Below, piece after piece: positions 18,920-28,173 of a stretch of DNA of 64,000 nucleotides. The notes under the pieces are model-generated. The model ran no database searches. It saw nothing but the letters and a program-made list of their open reading frames with translations, and was not told where the DNA came from. A program made the translations under genes and the position numbers. This DNA is from an uncultured Pirellula sp. (GTDB lineage Bacteria; Planctomycetota; Planctomycetia; Pirellulales; Pirellulaceae): positions 1 through 64,000 of the forward strand of contig CAIOHR010000007.1 in NCBI GenBank assembly GCA_903858115.1, written 5' to 3'. Numbering within the stretch: position 1 is the first letter of the stretch; each line of letters begins with the position of its first letter.

Positions 18920-21900
18920 CTATTTGCCGGAAGCTGCGTCGCCAATGGCTTGATAGTAAGCTCGAATGGCTTGATCAAACTCGGGATCGAAGGATTCCCT
19001 TGTCCCTTCCTTTACATCGACCGCGCGTTGCGTTCGAAGCTTGCCCCAGTCTCGATCGTTCGAGGATTGACTATTGGGAAGGAAATAGTCTTCCGCTCTT
19101 TCCATCGGGTTAGGTCCCTTGGCTCCTTCGCTGTCGGATTGCGCGCCCTTTTGATTTCGCATATAGGTCTGACCGCCTGGATTGCGATTCTTGTTTTCCG
19201 TTCTCGTTTGGTTCATTTCCGATGCGAGTTGTTGTGCACTCGATTCGATTGCTGATTGCCTGGCGCTAGACATGTTCCCTTTTCCATTTCGAATCTTGTT
19301 GCTACCCGGGCTCGGATCGCTGCGAGAGACGTCGGTTTCTCCGTTTTGCTTGGAGTCTCCCGTCTCGGTCGGTGATTGCTGCGCATAAATATCACGATCC
19401 AATTGGTCGAGCATTCTGGCTGAATCGGAAGCCTTTTGCTGCACTGCACCACCAGGAGACTGGGATTGGTTTGCGGAGGTTTGCTCCGCCGAAGACGTCG
19501 GAGTGGATGGGTTCGACCGGGAGGGAGTATCTGCCGAGGGACTTGCGGAACCATTCGGTGGTTGCGATGATCCGTCAGATAGTTGTTCCGCCCCAATTGG
19601 GCTTGATGGCCGTTTCTCAGCGCCACCAAGTGCTGGTACTGGACTGCTTGCAGCTAACGAAGCCAAATCCTTGGATCGAGCCTTTAGTGCCTCTTCAGCC
19701 TGTCCTAGCTGCTCTCGCGCAGTGGCTGCTGATGGGCGAGTCAAACGTTGTGAGACATTGCCCTTGGCATCTGGTTTCGACTGGGTCCATTCGGCATTCT
19801 TCGCCTCTTGTGATTTGTCCAACAAACTCTTCTCTGCCGTCTTCACGATCCCGTTTTCTGTTTCACGAATAGCTTTCGATTGTTCCAGTAATTGAGAGCT
19901 TCCCTGATCGTTCCCGAGACGTTGTTCATGCCGAGCGCTTCGATCAACATCAGCGGCGATTCGGGCCAAGTCTAGCCGAAGATCCGTCTGGGCTGCAGCC
20001 GATGGTTCGAGGCTAGAAGCCACTGGAGCAGGAGGTTTCGTACCAAGGGGCTGTGCTTCGAGTTTGCGGGCTTGTCGGACCAATTCGTCCAGCCACTTGT
20101 TCGCGTTTGCAAGTTGTTCGGTTGCCAACGCTGCATAGGGATTTGGTTGATCCAACGAGGCTCGATCTTGAATCGAACTCTTCCATTGCGTCTCAACGAG
20201 GCCAGACAACTCTTCAAAAGTCTTTTCCGAAAGACTAGCATCCTTCCATCTAGCGATCGACTGGTCGAGCCGTGATGTCCATTGCCGAAGCTCTTCTTGA
20301 ACACTTTCCTGACCAAGGTTTCCCTTTTGGCTTTGCAGCCACTTACTGCGTTGACTTTCGATCGTATCCGCTTCCTTTCGCAGTTGCGTAACTCTCTGCT
20401 GTGAACGCTTGCTTGCATCACGCCATTGGTTTGTGATCTGCTTCACATTGTGGGCCATTTCGTCTCGAATCGAATTTTGTGCATTCTTTGCTTCGTTTAC
20501 CTTGTTGATGCGATTCTGTTCGCTTTTCTCGCTCGGTCTATTGATGCTGCGCTTGGACATTTCCGCCGCGGATTGTGTGGCGACGGCTATCTCTGCAAAA
20601 CGCGACGCCAGCTTGGCAATCGCCAGATCTTGCTCGGCCGCAGGGGTTTGTTCGTTCAGTTGCCGTGCATCGTCGATCGCGTTCCTGAGTAGTCGATGCG
20701 ATGATTGGATTGTCGTTTGATTCTCGTCAAGGTTAGCCCGCTGGCTCATTTGCGCAGCTCTTTCCAGCATCTTGGCAGCGGTCCGCTCCGCAAGTACTGC
20801 CAGAGAATTCAATCTATCCGACTTGCTCTTCTTCGCTTCGAACAGTTCCGCATCGTCGTTCTCAATACGTAACCTCAAGTCTTGTTCGGTATCGGCTGCA
20901 CGTCTGAGTTCGGCAGCGGCATTCGAAGCCTGCGTTTTTGAGATGGCAGACAGTTCATCTTGCATCAACGGACTCTTGCGAAGTTCAGCCTCCAATTGCT
21001 TCAATGTCTCTTCAGGAGATTCTCGTAGCTGTCTTTCGAGTGCCTCAGCTCGTTGGTATTCTTCGGTCTTCCGTTCATGAGAGGGATCCAGCGTAGCGAG
21101 TTGGTCCGCCAGGGACGCAGACGAAGTTTCGGGCTGGCTTACCTGATCTTGGGGAGAGGTAGGCGTCTGGTTGTCAAAGTGCCTTGCAATACTTTCAAAA
21201 GCTTCAATTGCTTTCTGCTGATCTGATTTTGCTTGATTTATAGCGTTCTCGCGATTCGAATCACCATTGGCATTCTTTGGTTGGGAAATGTCTGATGGAG
21301 ACTCTTGGTTCGCTTCGAATGCGTCGGCTAACGATTCATTCATCTTCTTGGTGACGTCCTCCAGAAGACTGAGGGCACGATCACTATCTCTCGCTAGTTC
21401 ACGTTGCGACTGTTGCAGCAGATTTTGCTGAGCGGCCTGTTCGATGAGCGCATCTTCCAGTATCTTTACTTGCTCGAGCACGCGGTTTTGTTGTTCACGT
21501 ATCTGCTCATTCGATTCGTTGCTTTTTGCCGTGGCTTCGGGCTTTTCCCAAGCTGTGGTTTGCTGTTGAAGCTGTCGCGTGCTATCGGCCGCCCTCGTGG
21601 CCAAATCAACAATCGAAGGAGCAAATTGAGAAAGTAGACGTCTGGCCTCTTCGATCACGGGTTGGGCCAAGCGGTCCTGTTCTTTCCACATGCCGAGGAG
21701 CGTGTCTACTTCTTGAGCTGCCGATAGAAGATTTTTGTTTTGTGGGTCGTGGCGCGATGCGAGCTTTGATTGCGCTGAAACGAATGGCTTGCTTTGGCGA
21801 ATCGCATTGTACCGATCGGAAATGCCAGTTGGAAAGTTGGCAGCGCGCATCCATTGCTGAGCAATATCCAGCCGAGAGGATATACTCTCCCACTGGCGGT

Positions 21901-24900
21901 AGTGTTGCAGTTGTCCATTCAGTGATTGAAAATCATATCGTTCAGAGGACTGCAGCAACGTTAGGGCCAACTTTGCTTCTGCAACTTCATGAGCGGCTTC
22001 GAGGGTCCGATAGGCTCCGTAGATGACCTTTAGATCATTGGCCAATCGATCGACATCGCCAGCGGCTTCTGTCTTCCAAAGAACAAAGACGGCATTCCAT
22101 GCACGCCAAGCCAGTCCCATATCCGAACCAAACTTTGGATCCTGATGTTTTCGCAGTGCATGTATATCGCGACGATCCGTTAGTTGGGCGATGGAATCGG
22201 TGGTCGCCTCGGCGTTCCGAATCAAGTATCGATTCTGAACGGCAAGTTCGAGAGAAGACAGATTCTGATTCCTTTGCAAATGCTTTCGGCGTGTATGGGT
22301 CTTCAAGAGTGCATCAAATTGAGAAGCGAGGGAACCAGATTGCAACAAAAGCTCGCTCCGAAGTTCGTTGGTACTCCAAAGAAGCGAACCGTCGTAGTTG
22401 TAGATCCACCGTTGGCCTTCTAATTCTTTTGCATCGCGGCGAATCCGGTCGATGAGTAATGTTCTTGAGTTAGCATCATCGTTTTGAAGGCATAGATCGC
22501 GAATCTCCTGTCGAGAATTTCCCATCCAATCTTGCCATTCGGGAATTCGCTTGGCAAACTCTGGGCGAACGAACGGTGCCATTCGAATGGCTAGCTCATT
22601 GGTCAGTTGCCAATAGCGATCCGCAACGCGCTGAGATCGCACCAGACTTGGCATGTCTCGATTGGACGGAGACATCGATTGTTTTTGTTGGTGGCCCCAT
22701 AAGTAACTCATATCTTTCGTCAGAGCGGTTTGTAATTCTAGACTGACGAGAGAGCGATAGATCTCGAATAGACGTTCCGCATCTCGACTGGCGGCTTTTA
22801 ATTGTTTGGTCAATCGATCGCATGTTTCTTTGTGAACGGAATCAACCCATTCCGGTAGTTTCTCTTGCCACCGCTTCCGCTCCGCATAGAGTTTTTGGTT
22901 GCAATCGAATCGTATTGAATTTAGTCTCTCTTTTTGAATTCTTGATACACTTCGCGCGACAAGCTCAAGCTCATTCTGATTCATATACCATTCGACTTGC
23001 GGCATCAGTGTTTGGATTGCGTTCTGAACGTCGTTAGCGATGGAAGATGCGGATTCCACCCATTCGCTTATTCTTTGCAATGTAGGCTCGTTGTCCGTTG
23101 GTTCCCTTTGAGAAGAATCGTTTACTCGGAATTGGTGAATCTTTTTCAATAACTCTTCTTGGTCCGTATTCAACGCAATTTTGAGTTTCTCAAGAAGAGG
23201 GATCAGTGCGGCTTGCTTTTCGAGGACTGCATGACGATCCTTACCGAACCCGATTCCGCCGACAACGAAGTGTAATGGAGAGCTGTAGGATGTATTCTCC
23301 GCGCGATCGACTGCTTTCAGTCGCAATGATACAAAGTCATCTGGAGAAACTTTACATGACGCAACATCCCACCTTAGCGAAGGTTTCCATTGGTAGCTTC
23401 CATCCATGTTTCGGATGGTGTCCGAGGAATCCATACGTTGAAGATCGATTTCTGTCCAACCTTGCTCATTGATCGATACTTCTGAGGAAAGCGATATGAT
23501 GGGTAAATTGTCTCGAACGTGGCTTGTCAATTCGATCAAGTCATCGGGTTGAGTCATCCTTGATTCGCTGGCGCGAGGCGTCTGAGTCGATGCCGTCTCG
23601 GGCGTTGCAATCCAATCGACTACCGCAGGTGGGTCAGGCAAAATGTCCAGTTTGTACCAAGGGCTAAACGTATTTCGTATGTACTCTCCAAGAAACTGAT
23701 TCTTGGATTCGAGGTTTACTTGAAAGCGGCTGGAATACGCTGAATCTACTTCGCAGTACCAAACTTCGATGGCATTGGAAGGGCCAACTTCATCTATCGG
23801 GATCGGACTTTTTTGCAAGTCAATACGTTGCTGCTGGCCGGTGTCAGCATTTTCCACCAGAAGGGAGACTGCTTGGAGATGCTGATCGACTTCGATGCTC
23901 AACTCCAATCGGCTATCCTTTAGAACTCGAAGATCACCGAGATCGCTGGTTCTAAGCTCGTTGGGTAAAAGAGTGTACTCAGGATATTCAATTTTCCATT
24001 GAAATTTGGTTACATTCGGACGTGGTGCCGGCGAGATTTTTTGCCATTTCGTTTTCGAACCTCCGAAAAGAAAACGATATTCGACGGGCGTATCACCGAC
24101 TGGAGCCATCGTCGTGTAGTTGCTCGAGCCCGCACTCTCGAGTTTCAATGGAAACACCTTCAGAGTCGTTTTTCGCGAAGAAGCTCGCGGTGACTCTTTC
24201 CACTCCAGAATAGCTTGTTGTGGTAGCAAGTCGTTCTCATGCAAGGAAGTAGCCTGCACCCGAAACAAGACGTTTTGATCCGAAGGCACAACAAAATCGA
24301 AGGTGTCAGGGCTTAGGATGCGCAGACTCCATCTTGAAGGAGCATCGATTTCCACAAACGGTAGCATCGCTCGGGCCAATCTGGTAGGAAACTGCAATCC
24401 AGAAATGCAACCGAGCACGACGTAAGTGATCAAAAGAAAGCACGGCACTACGAACCAGCGACGCAGAGATTGCCAGGGCACGAATCTGTTAAGATTGACA
24501 CGTTTCAATTCCTGAAACGCTTGCTTGTGAATGGTATCGACAAAGATCGAAGCGCCTGCTGTTTGATAGGTTGGAACCGCGTTCAATTCAACACTGGAAG
24601 AAAGACACTCCGCGAAATGCGGGTGCCGTTTCTCGATTTCATTGGCGAGTTGAATTGTCGAAGGATAATGGAGCAGGCGATTCCCTCCCAAACGCCACCC
24701 GAGAGTCAGGGATAGAGCATAGATTCCAAGACTTGCGAACCAACGAAAAACATCCGCCATCCATCCGCTCGAATCCAATAGGATCAGTATGTAGATACCA
24801 ACAAGAAGAGTTGTTGTGGCGGCCATGAATCCGCGACAGATAGCAAACCGAGAAGTCAGAGAACCGAAGTGGGTCAATAGGCCGAGGACGAGAAGAAATG

Positions 24901-24958
24901 AATCCGGTTTTTCATCTTGGAAAGAGGCCGCCGACATGGATGTATAGCTTTCAATCAA
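18920..24958 (-). CDS. Very large membrane-anchored coiled-coil protein, function unknown
   Basis: 2012 residues. The N-terminus has two close hydrophobic helices (about 42-61 and 67-87) and a third near 168-188, so it is membrane-anchored. Residues ~190-620 resemble beta-rich extracytoplasmic repeats. From ~620 the protein is dominated by Gln, Ala, Glu, Arg and Ser with long heptad-like stretches (coiled coil). The last ~300 residues are low-complexity Ser/Pro/Asn/Gln, ending in a short ordered segment (F-D-P-E-F-D-Q-A-I-R-A-Y-Y-Q-A-I). The architecture recalls the DUF4175-like giant proteins of planctomycetes, but this is a resemblance, not a match I can prove. It starts at TTG 24958, overlapping the stop of the upstream regulator (TTGA junction). 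An ATG at 24937 is the alternative start. Confidence 0.8.
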   Translation of the reverse strand: MIESYTSMSAASFQDEKPDSFLLVLGLLTHFGSLTSRFAICRGFMAATTTLLVGIYILILLDSSGWMADVFRWFASLGIYALSLTLGWRLGGNRLLHYPSTIQLANEIEKRHPHFAECLSSSVELNAVPTYQTAGASIFVDTIHKQAFQELKRVNLNRFVPWQSLRRWFVVPCFLLITYVVLGCISGLQFPTRLARAMLPFVEIDAPSRWSLRILSPDTFDFVVPSDQNVLFRVQATSLHENDLLPQQAILEWKESPRASSRKTTLKVFPLKLESAGSSNYTTMAPVGDTPVEYRFLFGGSKTKWQKISPAPRPNVTKFQWKIEYPEYTLLPNELRTSDLGDLRVLKDSRLELSIEVDQHLQAVSLLVENADTGQQQRIDLQKSPIPIDEVGPSNAIEVWYCEVDSAYSSRFQVNLESKNQFLGEYIRNTFSPWYKLDILPDPPAVVDWIATPETASTQTPRASESRMTQPDDLIELTSHVRDNLPIISLSSEVSINEQGWTEIDLQRMDSSDTIRNMDGSYQWKPSLRWDVASCKVSPDDFVSLRLKAVDRAENTSYSSPLHFVVGGIGFGKDRHAVLEKQAALIPLLEKLKIALNTDQEELLKKIHQFRVNDSSQREPTDNEPTLQRISEWVESASSIANDVQNAIQTLMPQVEWYMNQNELELVARSVSRIQKERLNSIRFDCNQKLYAERKRWQEKLPEWVDSVHKETCDRLTKQLKAASRDAERLFEIYRSLVSLELQTALTKDMSYLWGHQQKQSMSPSNRDMPSLVRSQRVADRYWQLTNELAIRMAPFVRPEFAKRIPEWQDWMGNSRQEIRDLCLQNDDANSRTLLIDRIRRDAKELEGQRWIYNYDGSLLWSTNELRSELLLQSGSLASQFDALLKTHTRRKHLQRNQNLSSLELAVQNRYLIRNAEATTDSIAQLTDRRDIHALRKHQDPKFGSDMGLAWRAWNAVFVLWKTEAAGDVDRLANDLKVIYGAYRTLEAAHEVAEAKLALTLLQSSERYDFQSLNGQLQHYRQWESISSRLDIAQQWMRAANFPTGISDRYNAIRQSKPFVSAQSKLASRHDPQNKNLLSAAQEVDTLLGMWKEQDRLAQPVIEEARRLLSQFAPSIVDLATRAADSTRQLQQQTTAWEKPEATAKSNESNEQIREQQNRVLEQVKILEDALIEQAAQQNLLQQSQRELARDSDRALSLLEDVTKKMNESLADAFEANQESPSDISQPKNANGDSNRENAINQAKSDQQKAIEAFESIARHFDNQTPTSPQDQVSQPETSSASLADQLATLDPSHERKTEEYQRAEALERQLRESPEETLKQLEAELRKSPLMQDELSAISKTQASNAAAELRRAADTEQDLRLRIENDDAELFEAKKSKSDRLNSLAVLAERTAAKMLERAAQMSQRANLDENQTTIQSSHRLLRNAIDDARQLNEQTPAAEQDLAIAKLASRFAEIAVATQSAAEMSKRSINRPSEKSEQNRINKVNEAKNAQNSIRDEMAHNVKQITNQWRDASKRSQQRVTQLRKEADTIESQRSKWLQSQKGNLGQESVQEELRQWTSRLDQSIARWKDASLSEKTFEELSGLVETQWKSSIQDRASLDQPNPYAALATEQLANANKWLDELVRQARKLEAQPLGTKPPAPVASSLEPSAAAQTDLRLDLARIAADVDRSARHEQRLGNDQGSSQLLEQSKAIRETENGIVKTAEKSLLDKSQEAKNAEWTQSKPDAKGNVSQRLTRPSAATAREQLGQAEEALKARSKDLASLAASSPVPALGGAEKRPSSPIGAEQLSDGSSQPPNGSASPSADTPSRSNPSTPTSSAEQTSANQSQSPGGAVQQKASDSARMLDQLDRDIYAQQSPTETGDSKQNGETDVSRSDPSPGSNKIRNGKGNMSSARQSAIESSAQQLASEMNQTRTENKNRNPGGQTYMRNQKGAQSDSEGAKGPNPMERAEDYFLPNSQSSNDRDWGKLRTQRAVDVKEGTRESFDPEFDQAIRAYYQAIGDAASGK

Positions 24959-25665
24959 CTCGCCATATCGGTTCGATTCGCTTCATCCCATTGCCTGACA
25001 AGAAGATGAAAACGGACCAAATCCGGTACATTTTTGAGTCCCAATTTTTTCATAAGTTTGGAGCGACGCGCTTCGATCGTTCGTTCTGCAACTCCAAGTT
25101 TCTTCGCGATCGTCTTGTTCATATCCCCCGCAACAACGTTCTCCACGACTTCCTTTTCATTCTCTGTCAGCAACCCCCAGCGTGCAAGTATCGTTGGGCC
25201 ATCCATCGTATGATTGAACATTACGGACGAACTTTGAAACATCTGACTGACGCTCGGAAGCATTCGAGCAATGCCAATAACACCGACAGGTACTTTGTCC
25301 GAAAGAATGATGGTACGGCGAACTTCCAATTGAATCGTTTTGCCAGAATCGCCATAGATTTCGCATCTCAACACTTGGATTTCATCAGGTTTGAGGGCGC
25401 GATCTGACAAATGGCGATAGTTGGTATTCCATGGATGCGGAGTGAACATCAAATCAAAGTTCTTCAATCTCCAATTCTCAAAACTTAAATCGCAAACGGT
25501 TTGAGCGGAGTCACTCAGGTAAGTCAAGCGTCGCTCCATATCGTGAACATACAACACAAGATCGCAATTAAACGCATTGAAAAAGCTGGCCAATATTCGT
25601 TGCGGGTTGCAAAGGAGAGCTTCGAGAGTGGACTCTCGCACCGACGAAAAATTCGGAATGTCCAT
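24955..25665 (-). CDS. LuxR-type response regulator with PAS-like sensor domain
   Basis: 236 residues. The first ~130 look like a PAS sensor: N-C-D-L-V-L-Y-V-H-D near residue 33, a central F-D-L-M-F-T-P-H-P-W, and V-P-V-G-V-I-G-I-A near the end. The C-terminal 65 residues are a LuxR/FixJ helix-turn-helix: L-T-E-N-E-K-E-V-V followed by K-T-I-A-K-K-L-G-V-A-E-R-T-I-E-A-R-R-S-K-L-M-K-K-L. No receiver aspartate domain is present. Its stop overlaps the start of the 2012-residue gene by the TTGA junction, so both are probably one transcript, and it may act on that gene or on a stress response sensed by the PAS part. The ligand is unknown. Confidence 0.88.
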   Translation of the reverse strand: MDIPNFSSVRESTLEALLCNPQRILASFFNAFNCDLVLYVHDMERRLTYLSDSAQTVCDLSFENWRLKNFDLMFTPHPWNTNYRHLSDRALKPDEIQVLRCEIYGDSGKTIQLEVRRTIILSDKVPVGVIGIARMLPSVSQMFQSSSVMFNHTMDGPTILARWGLLTENEKEVVENVVAGDMNKTIAKKLGVAERTIEARRSKLMKKLGLKNVPDLVRFHLLVRQWDEANRTDMAS

Positions 25666-25759
25666 TTTTACTTACGTGTCGTGAAAGATTGTACACGAAC
25701 CGAGCCACCCCCCCAGGTTAGCGGTGGGCTGGTCGTCGTGTCAAGTATTTGCTTAGCGA

Positions 25760-26614
25760 TTATCGCTTGGTTGTCGAACTCTCTCGATCGGCAATTAGAG
25801 GTTTCTCTGCCGTGTCTTTCTCTTCGGATAGGATTCGACTGGCGAACAGAAAACGGCGACGATAGTCAATGGCGTTCGCCATTTGAGAGGTTGAAAGTTG
25901 ATCCGTGGACGCGGATGATGCTCGAAATTTCTTTCCCGCAAATCGCGAGCCATCGTAGATCGAACCTTGTTGCAAGGGGCCGATGCCGAGGACCCATGTA
26001 TCTCGGGCACTGCTACCTGCTTGAGCGATTCCAGACTGCCAGACCGGCTCTCGCGTTTCTCGGTCGTAAGCGAACACTGCAATTTTTGCAGCTGCACTTT
26101 TCATTTCACGTTTTGCGACCGAAATTTCTGGAATTGAGGGCAACATTGGAGTGCCCGGAAGGACGGCCGTTGCGGTGGACAAAAAATTATTCGCCGGTAG
26201 CCCGTATGTCACGCTATGTCCATCCGTACCGAGAGCACCGCATCGTGCTTCGCACACGAGCTCGGCCGCCTCGCGATTGTCTACCAACATACATCCAGCC
26301 GCTGTCAATTGTTGTCGTAGCGCGCTGATGATGTAATCGGAAGTTACCAAGTTGGCAGGCATCGGAACACCTGGGATCACTTTTCCTGCTGCCGCAACGT
26401 ATGTCGTGTCTAGGAAGATTTTTTGCCCGGATAAGGCTCGAAAGTCCATTTTCGTAATGGTCGAGTCGACTGCATCGGACATCAGCAACTGCTCCGTGGC
26501 TGTGAACGACTTGGTTGCACCACAGCCCATCAAGGACGCTACGGAACAGACGCACGCAGCTAGGACAAACGGGTACCGAATGTTGGAGTCGAACAAATTC
26601 TTCAGGGAGAGCAT
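25760..26614 (-). CDS. Lipoprotein of unknown function (DUF6655-like, tentative)
   Basis: 284 residues with a type II signal: hydrophobic stretch ending L28-M29-G30-C31, so the mature protein would be lipidated at Cys31. The body has a mixed alpha/beta pattern with conserved-looking motifs G-Q-K-I-F-L-D-T-T-Y and Y-I-I-S-A-L-R-Q-Q-L, then a cluster A-K-I-A-V-F-A-Y-D-R-E-T-R-E-P-V-W-Q-S-G typical of planctomycete lipoproteins of the DUF6655 kind. That assignment is from memory and unconfirmed. It is transcribed toward the LuxR-type gene on the same strand, ~94 bases upstream of that gene's start. Confidence 0.75.
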   Translation of the reverse strand: MLSLKNLFDSNIRYPFVLAACVCSVASLMGCGATKSFTATEQLLMSDAVDSTITKMDFRALSGQKIFLDTTYVAAAGKVIPGVPMPANLVTSDYIISALRQQLTAAGCMLVDNREAAELVCEARCGALGTDGHSVTYGLPANNFLSTATAVLPGTPMLPSIPEISVAKREMKSAAAKIAVFAYDRETREPVWQSGIAQAGSSARDTWVLGIGPLQQGSIYDGSRFAGKKFRASSASTDQLSTSQMANAIDYRRRFLFASRILSEEKDTAEKPLIADRESSTTKR

Positions 26615-26811
26615 AGTTGGCAGGGGGGTTGGAGCGATGGACGAACAATACCTTACTCACTGCTTGGCACAAAGACAGTCTGGAGAGTTTAGGGAGTTTG
26701 CGTGATCTGAACCTCATCTCTGCGAACCAACGAATGTTCACTTTTCGACTACAATACGCAGGTGTTGATCAGCTAGCTATTTTCCTACTCATTGTTGACT
26801 CCTCCTCACTC

Positions 26812-28173
26812 ATGCAGATTGTTCATCACGGCGGGCACACAGGTGTAACTGGATCCTGCCATCAGCTTTTCCTTTCGGATACGCGATCGGTGCTAGTCGA
26901 CTGCGGGATGTTTCAAGGGGTCGACGCTAGTAAACGCAATGGAGAAATGGAGATCGATTTCCCATTGGATGGAGTCGAAGGATTAGTTTTGACCCACGTA
27001 CACATCGACCACGTAGGACGGATCCCACATTTGTTCGATGCAGGTTTCAATAAACCGATCTACTGTACAAAGCCGACGGCAAAAATGCTGCCCATCATGT
27101 TAGAAGATGCGATGCGGCTTGGGATCACTCGCAATCGTCAGGTGATTAAGGCCTTCTTGAGCGATTTGAAGCAACTGCTTCATCCGATGAAATATGGTGA
27201 GTGGATGAGCCTGGGGGGAGCGTCGCGATTCCGTTTTCAGCCAGCGGGACACATTCTAGGATCAGCTTATGTCGAGTTTGATCATGAAGATGAACGGTAT
27301 GTTTTCAGCGGAGACTTGGGATCGCGTTGTACTCCTATTCTCAAAGAGCCTCGTAGCCCAGAACGCGCCGATGTGTTGGTACTAGAAAGTACCTATGGGG
27401 ATCGCATCCACGAGGGGCGAGAAACCCGTCTTCATCGACTAGAGTCGATACTTTGCGAAACGCTCACCAATCATGGCGTGACCATTGTTCCCGCTTTCAG
27501 TTTAGGACGCACGCAAGAGCTGCTCTTTGAATTGAATGTGATTCTCGAAGGCATTGGGCATAAGACGCAGTGCGACATGCTAAAACGAATCGACATCATT
27601 ATCGATTCTCCATTAGCACTCAAACTGACGGATATCTACGATTCGATGCAAGAATTCTGGAGCGAGGAAGCGCACCAAGTCTTGTCCGTCGACAACCAGC
27701 CGTTTGTTTTCAAGAACTTGGTCGAGATTGATTCCGGAGCCGATCACCGAGAGACGGTAAAGTATTTGCTGAAAAGCGGCAGGCCGGCTGTGGTCATCGC
27801 GGGCAGTGGCATGTGTACCGGAGGTCGTGTGGTAGACTATTTGAAGGCGTTTCTAGGACGAGAAACGACAGATGTTTTGTTCGTGGGATACCAGGGGCTC
27901 GGAACCCCTGGTCGTGCGATTCAGGAGTGCTCCGAGGGCAAATGCGCTGTTGATATCGACCGAATGCAGATCGATGTCAAAGCGAAGACTTACACGTTGA
28001 CCGGCTACTCAGCCCACGCAGATCAAAGTGATTTGATTCGTTTTGTCGAGGGAATACCTGTCAAACCGAGAGAGATCCGATTAGTTCACGGTGAGGAACC
28101 AGCTAAAACCATTCTTGCTGAGAAACTCTCAGCACTTGGCTACCAAGTTACTTGGCAAGAGTCTGCTACCTAG
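26812..28173 (+). CDS. MBL-fold beta-CASP metallo-hydrolase, putative ribonuclease
   Basis: 453 residues from ATG 26812. The frame is open farther upstream, but the upstream part is not protein-like and the family starts with this metallo-beta-lactamase strand. Zinc motif H62-x-H64-x-D66-H67 is present. G-D-L-G-S-R, L-E-S-T-Y-G-D-R, P-A-F-S-L-G-R-T-Q-E-L-L, S-G-M-C-T-G-G-R and the C-terminal G-Y-S-A-H-A-D-Q are the beta-CASP blocks A-C. Members of this subgroup (COG1236) act on RNA, which suggests an RNA-processing or decay role. The end overlaps the convergent kinase gene by 8 bases. Confidence 0.92.
   Translation: MQIVHHGGHTGVTGSCHQLFLSDTRSVLVDCGMFQGVDASKRNGEMEIDFPLDGVEGLVLTHVHIDHVGRIPHLFDAGFNKPIYCTKPTAKMLPIMLEDAMRLGITRNRQVIKAFLSDLKQLLHPMKYGEWMSLGGASRFRFQPAGHILGSAYVEFDHEDERYVFSGDLGSRCTPILKEPRSPERADVLVLESTYGDRIHEGRETRLHRLESILCETLTNHGVTIVPAFSLGRTQELLFELNVILEGIGHKTQCDMLKRIDIIIDSPLALKLTDIYDSMQEFWSEEAHQVLSVDNQPFVFKNLVEIDSGADHRETVKYLLKSGRPAVVIAGSGMCTGGRVVDYLKAFLGRETTDVLFVGYQGLGTPGRAIQECSEGKCAVDIDRMQIDVKAKTYTLTGYSAHADQSDLIRFVEGIPVKPREIRLVHGEEPAKTILAEKLSALGYQVTWQESAT

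Noticed and set aside
18542-19255. 237-codon plus-strand open frame crossing the fabI end
   Set aside because: Partly in fabI, partly antisense to the large gene, no family likeness.
25501-26328. 275-codon plus-strand open frame
   Set aside because: Overlaps the PAS-LuxR and lipoprotein genes, which have recognisable domains or a lipobox; no protein motif in this frame.
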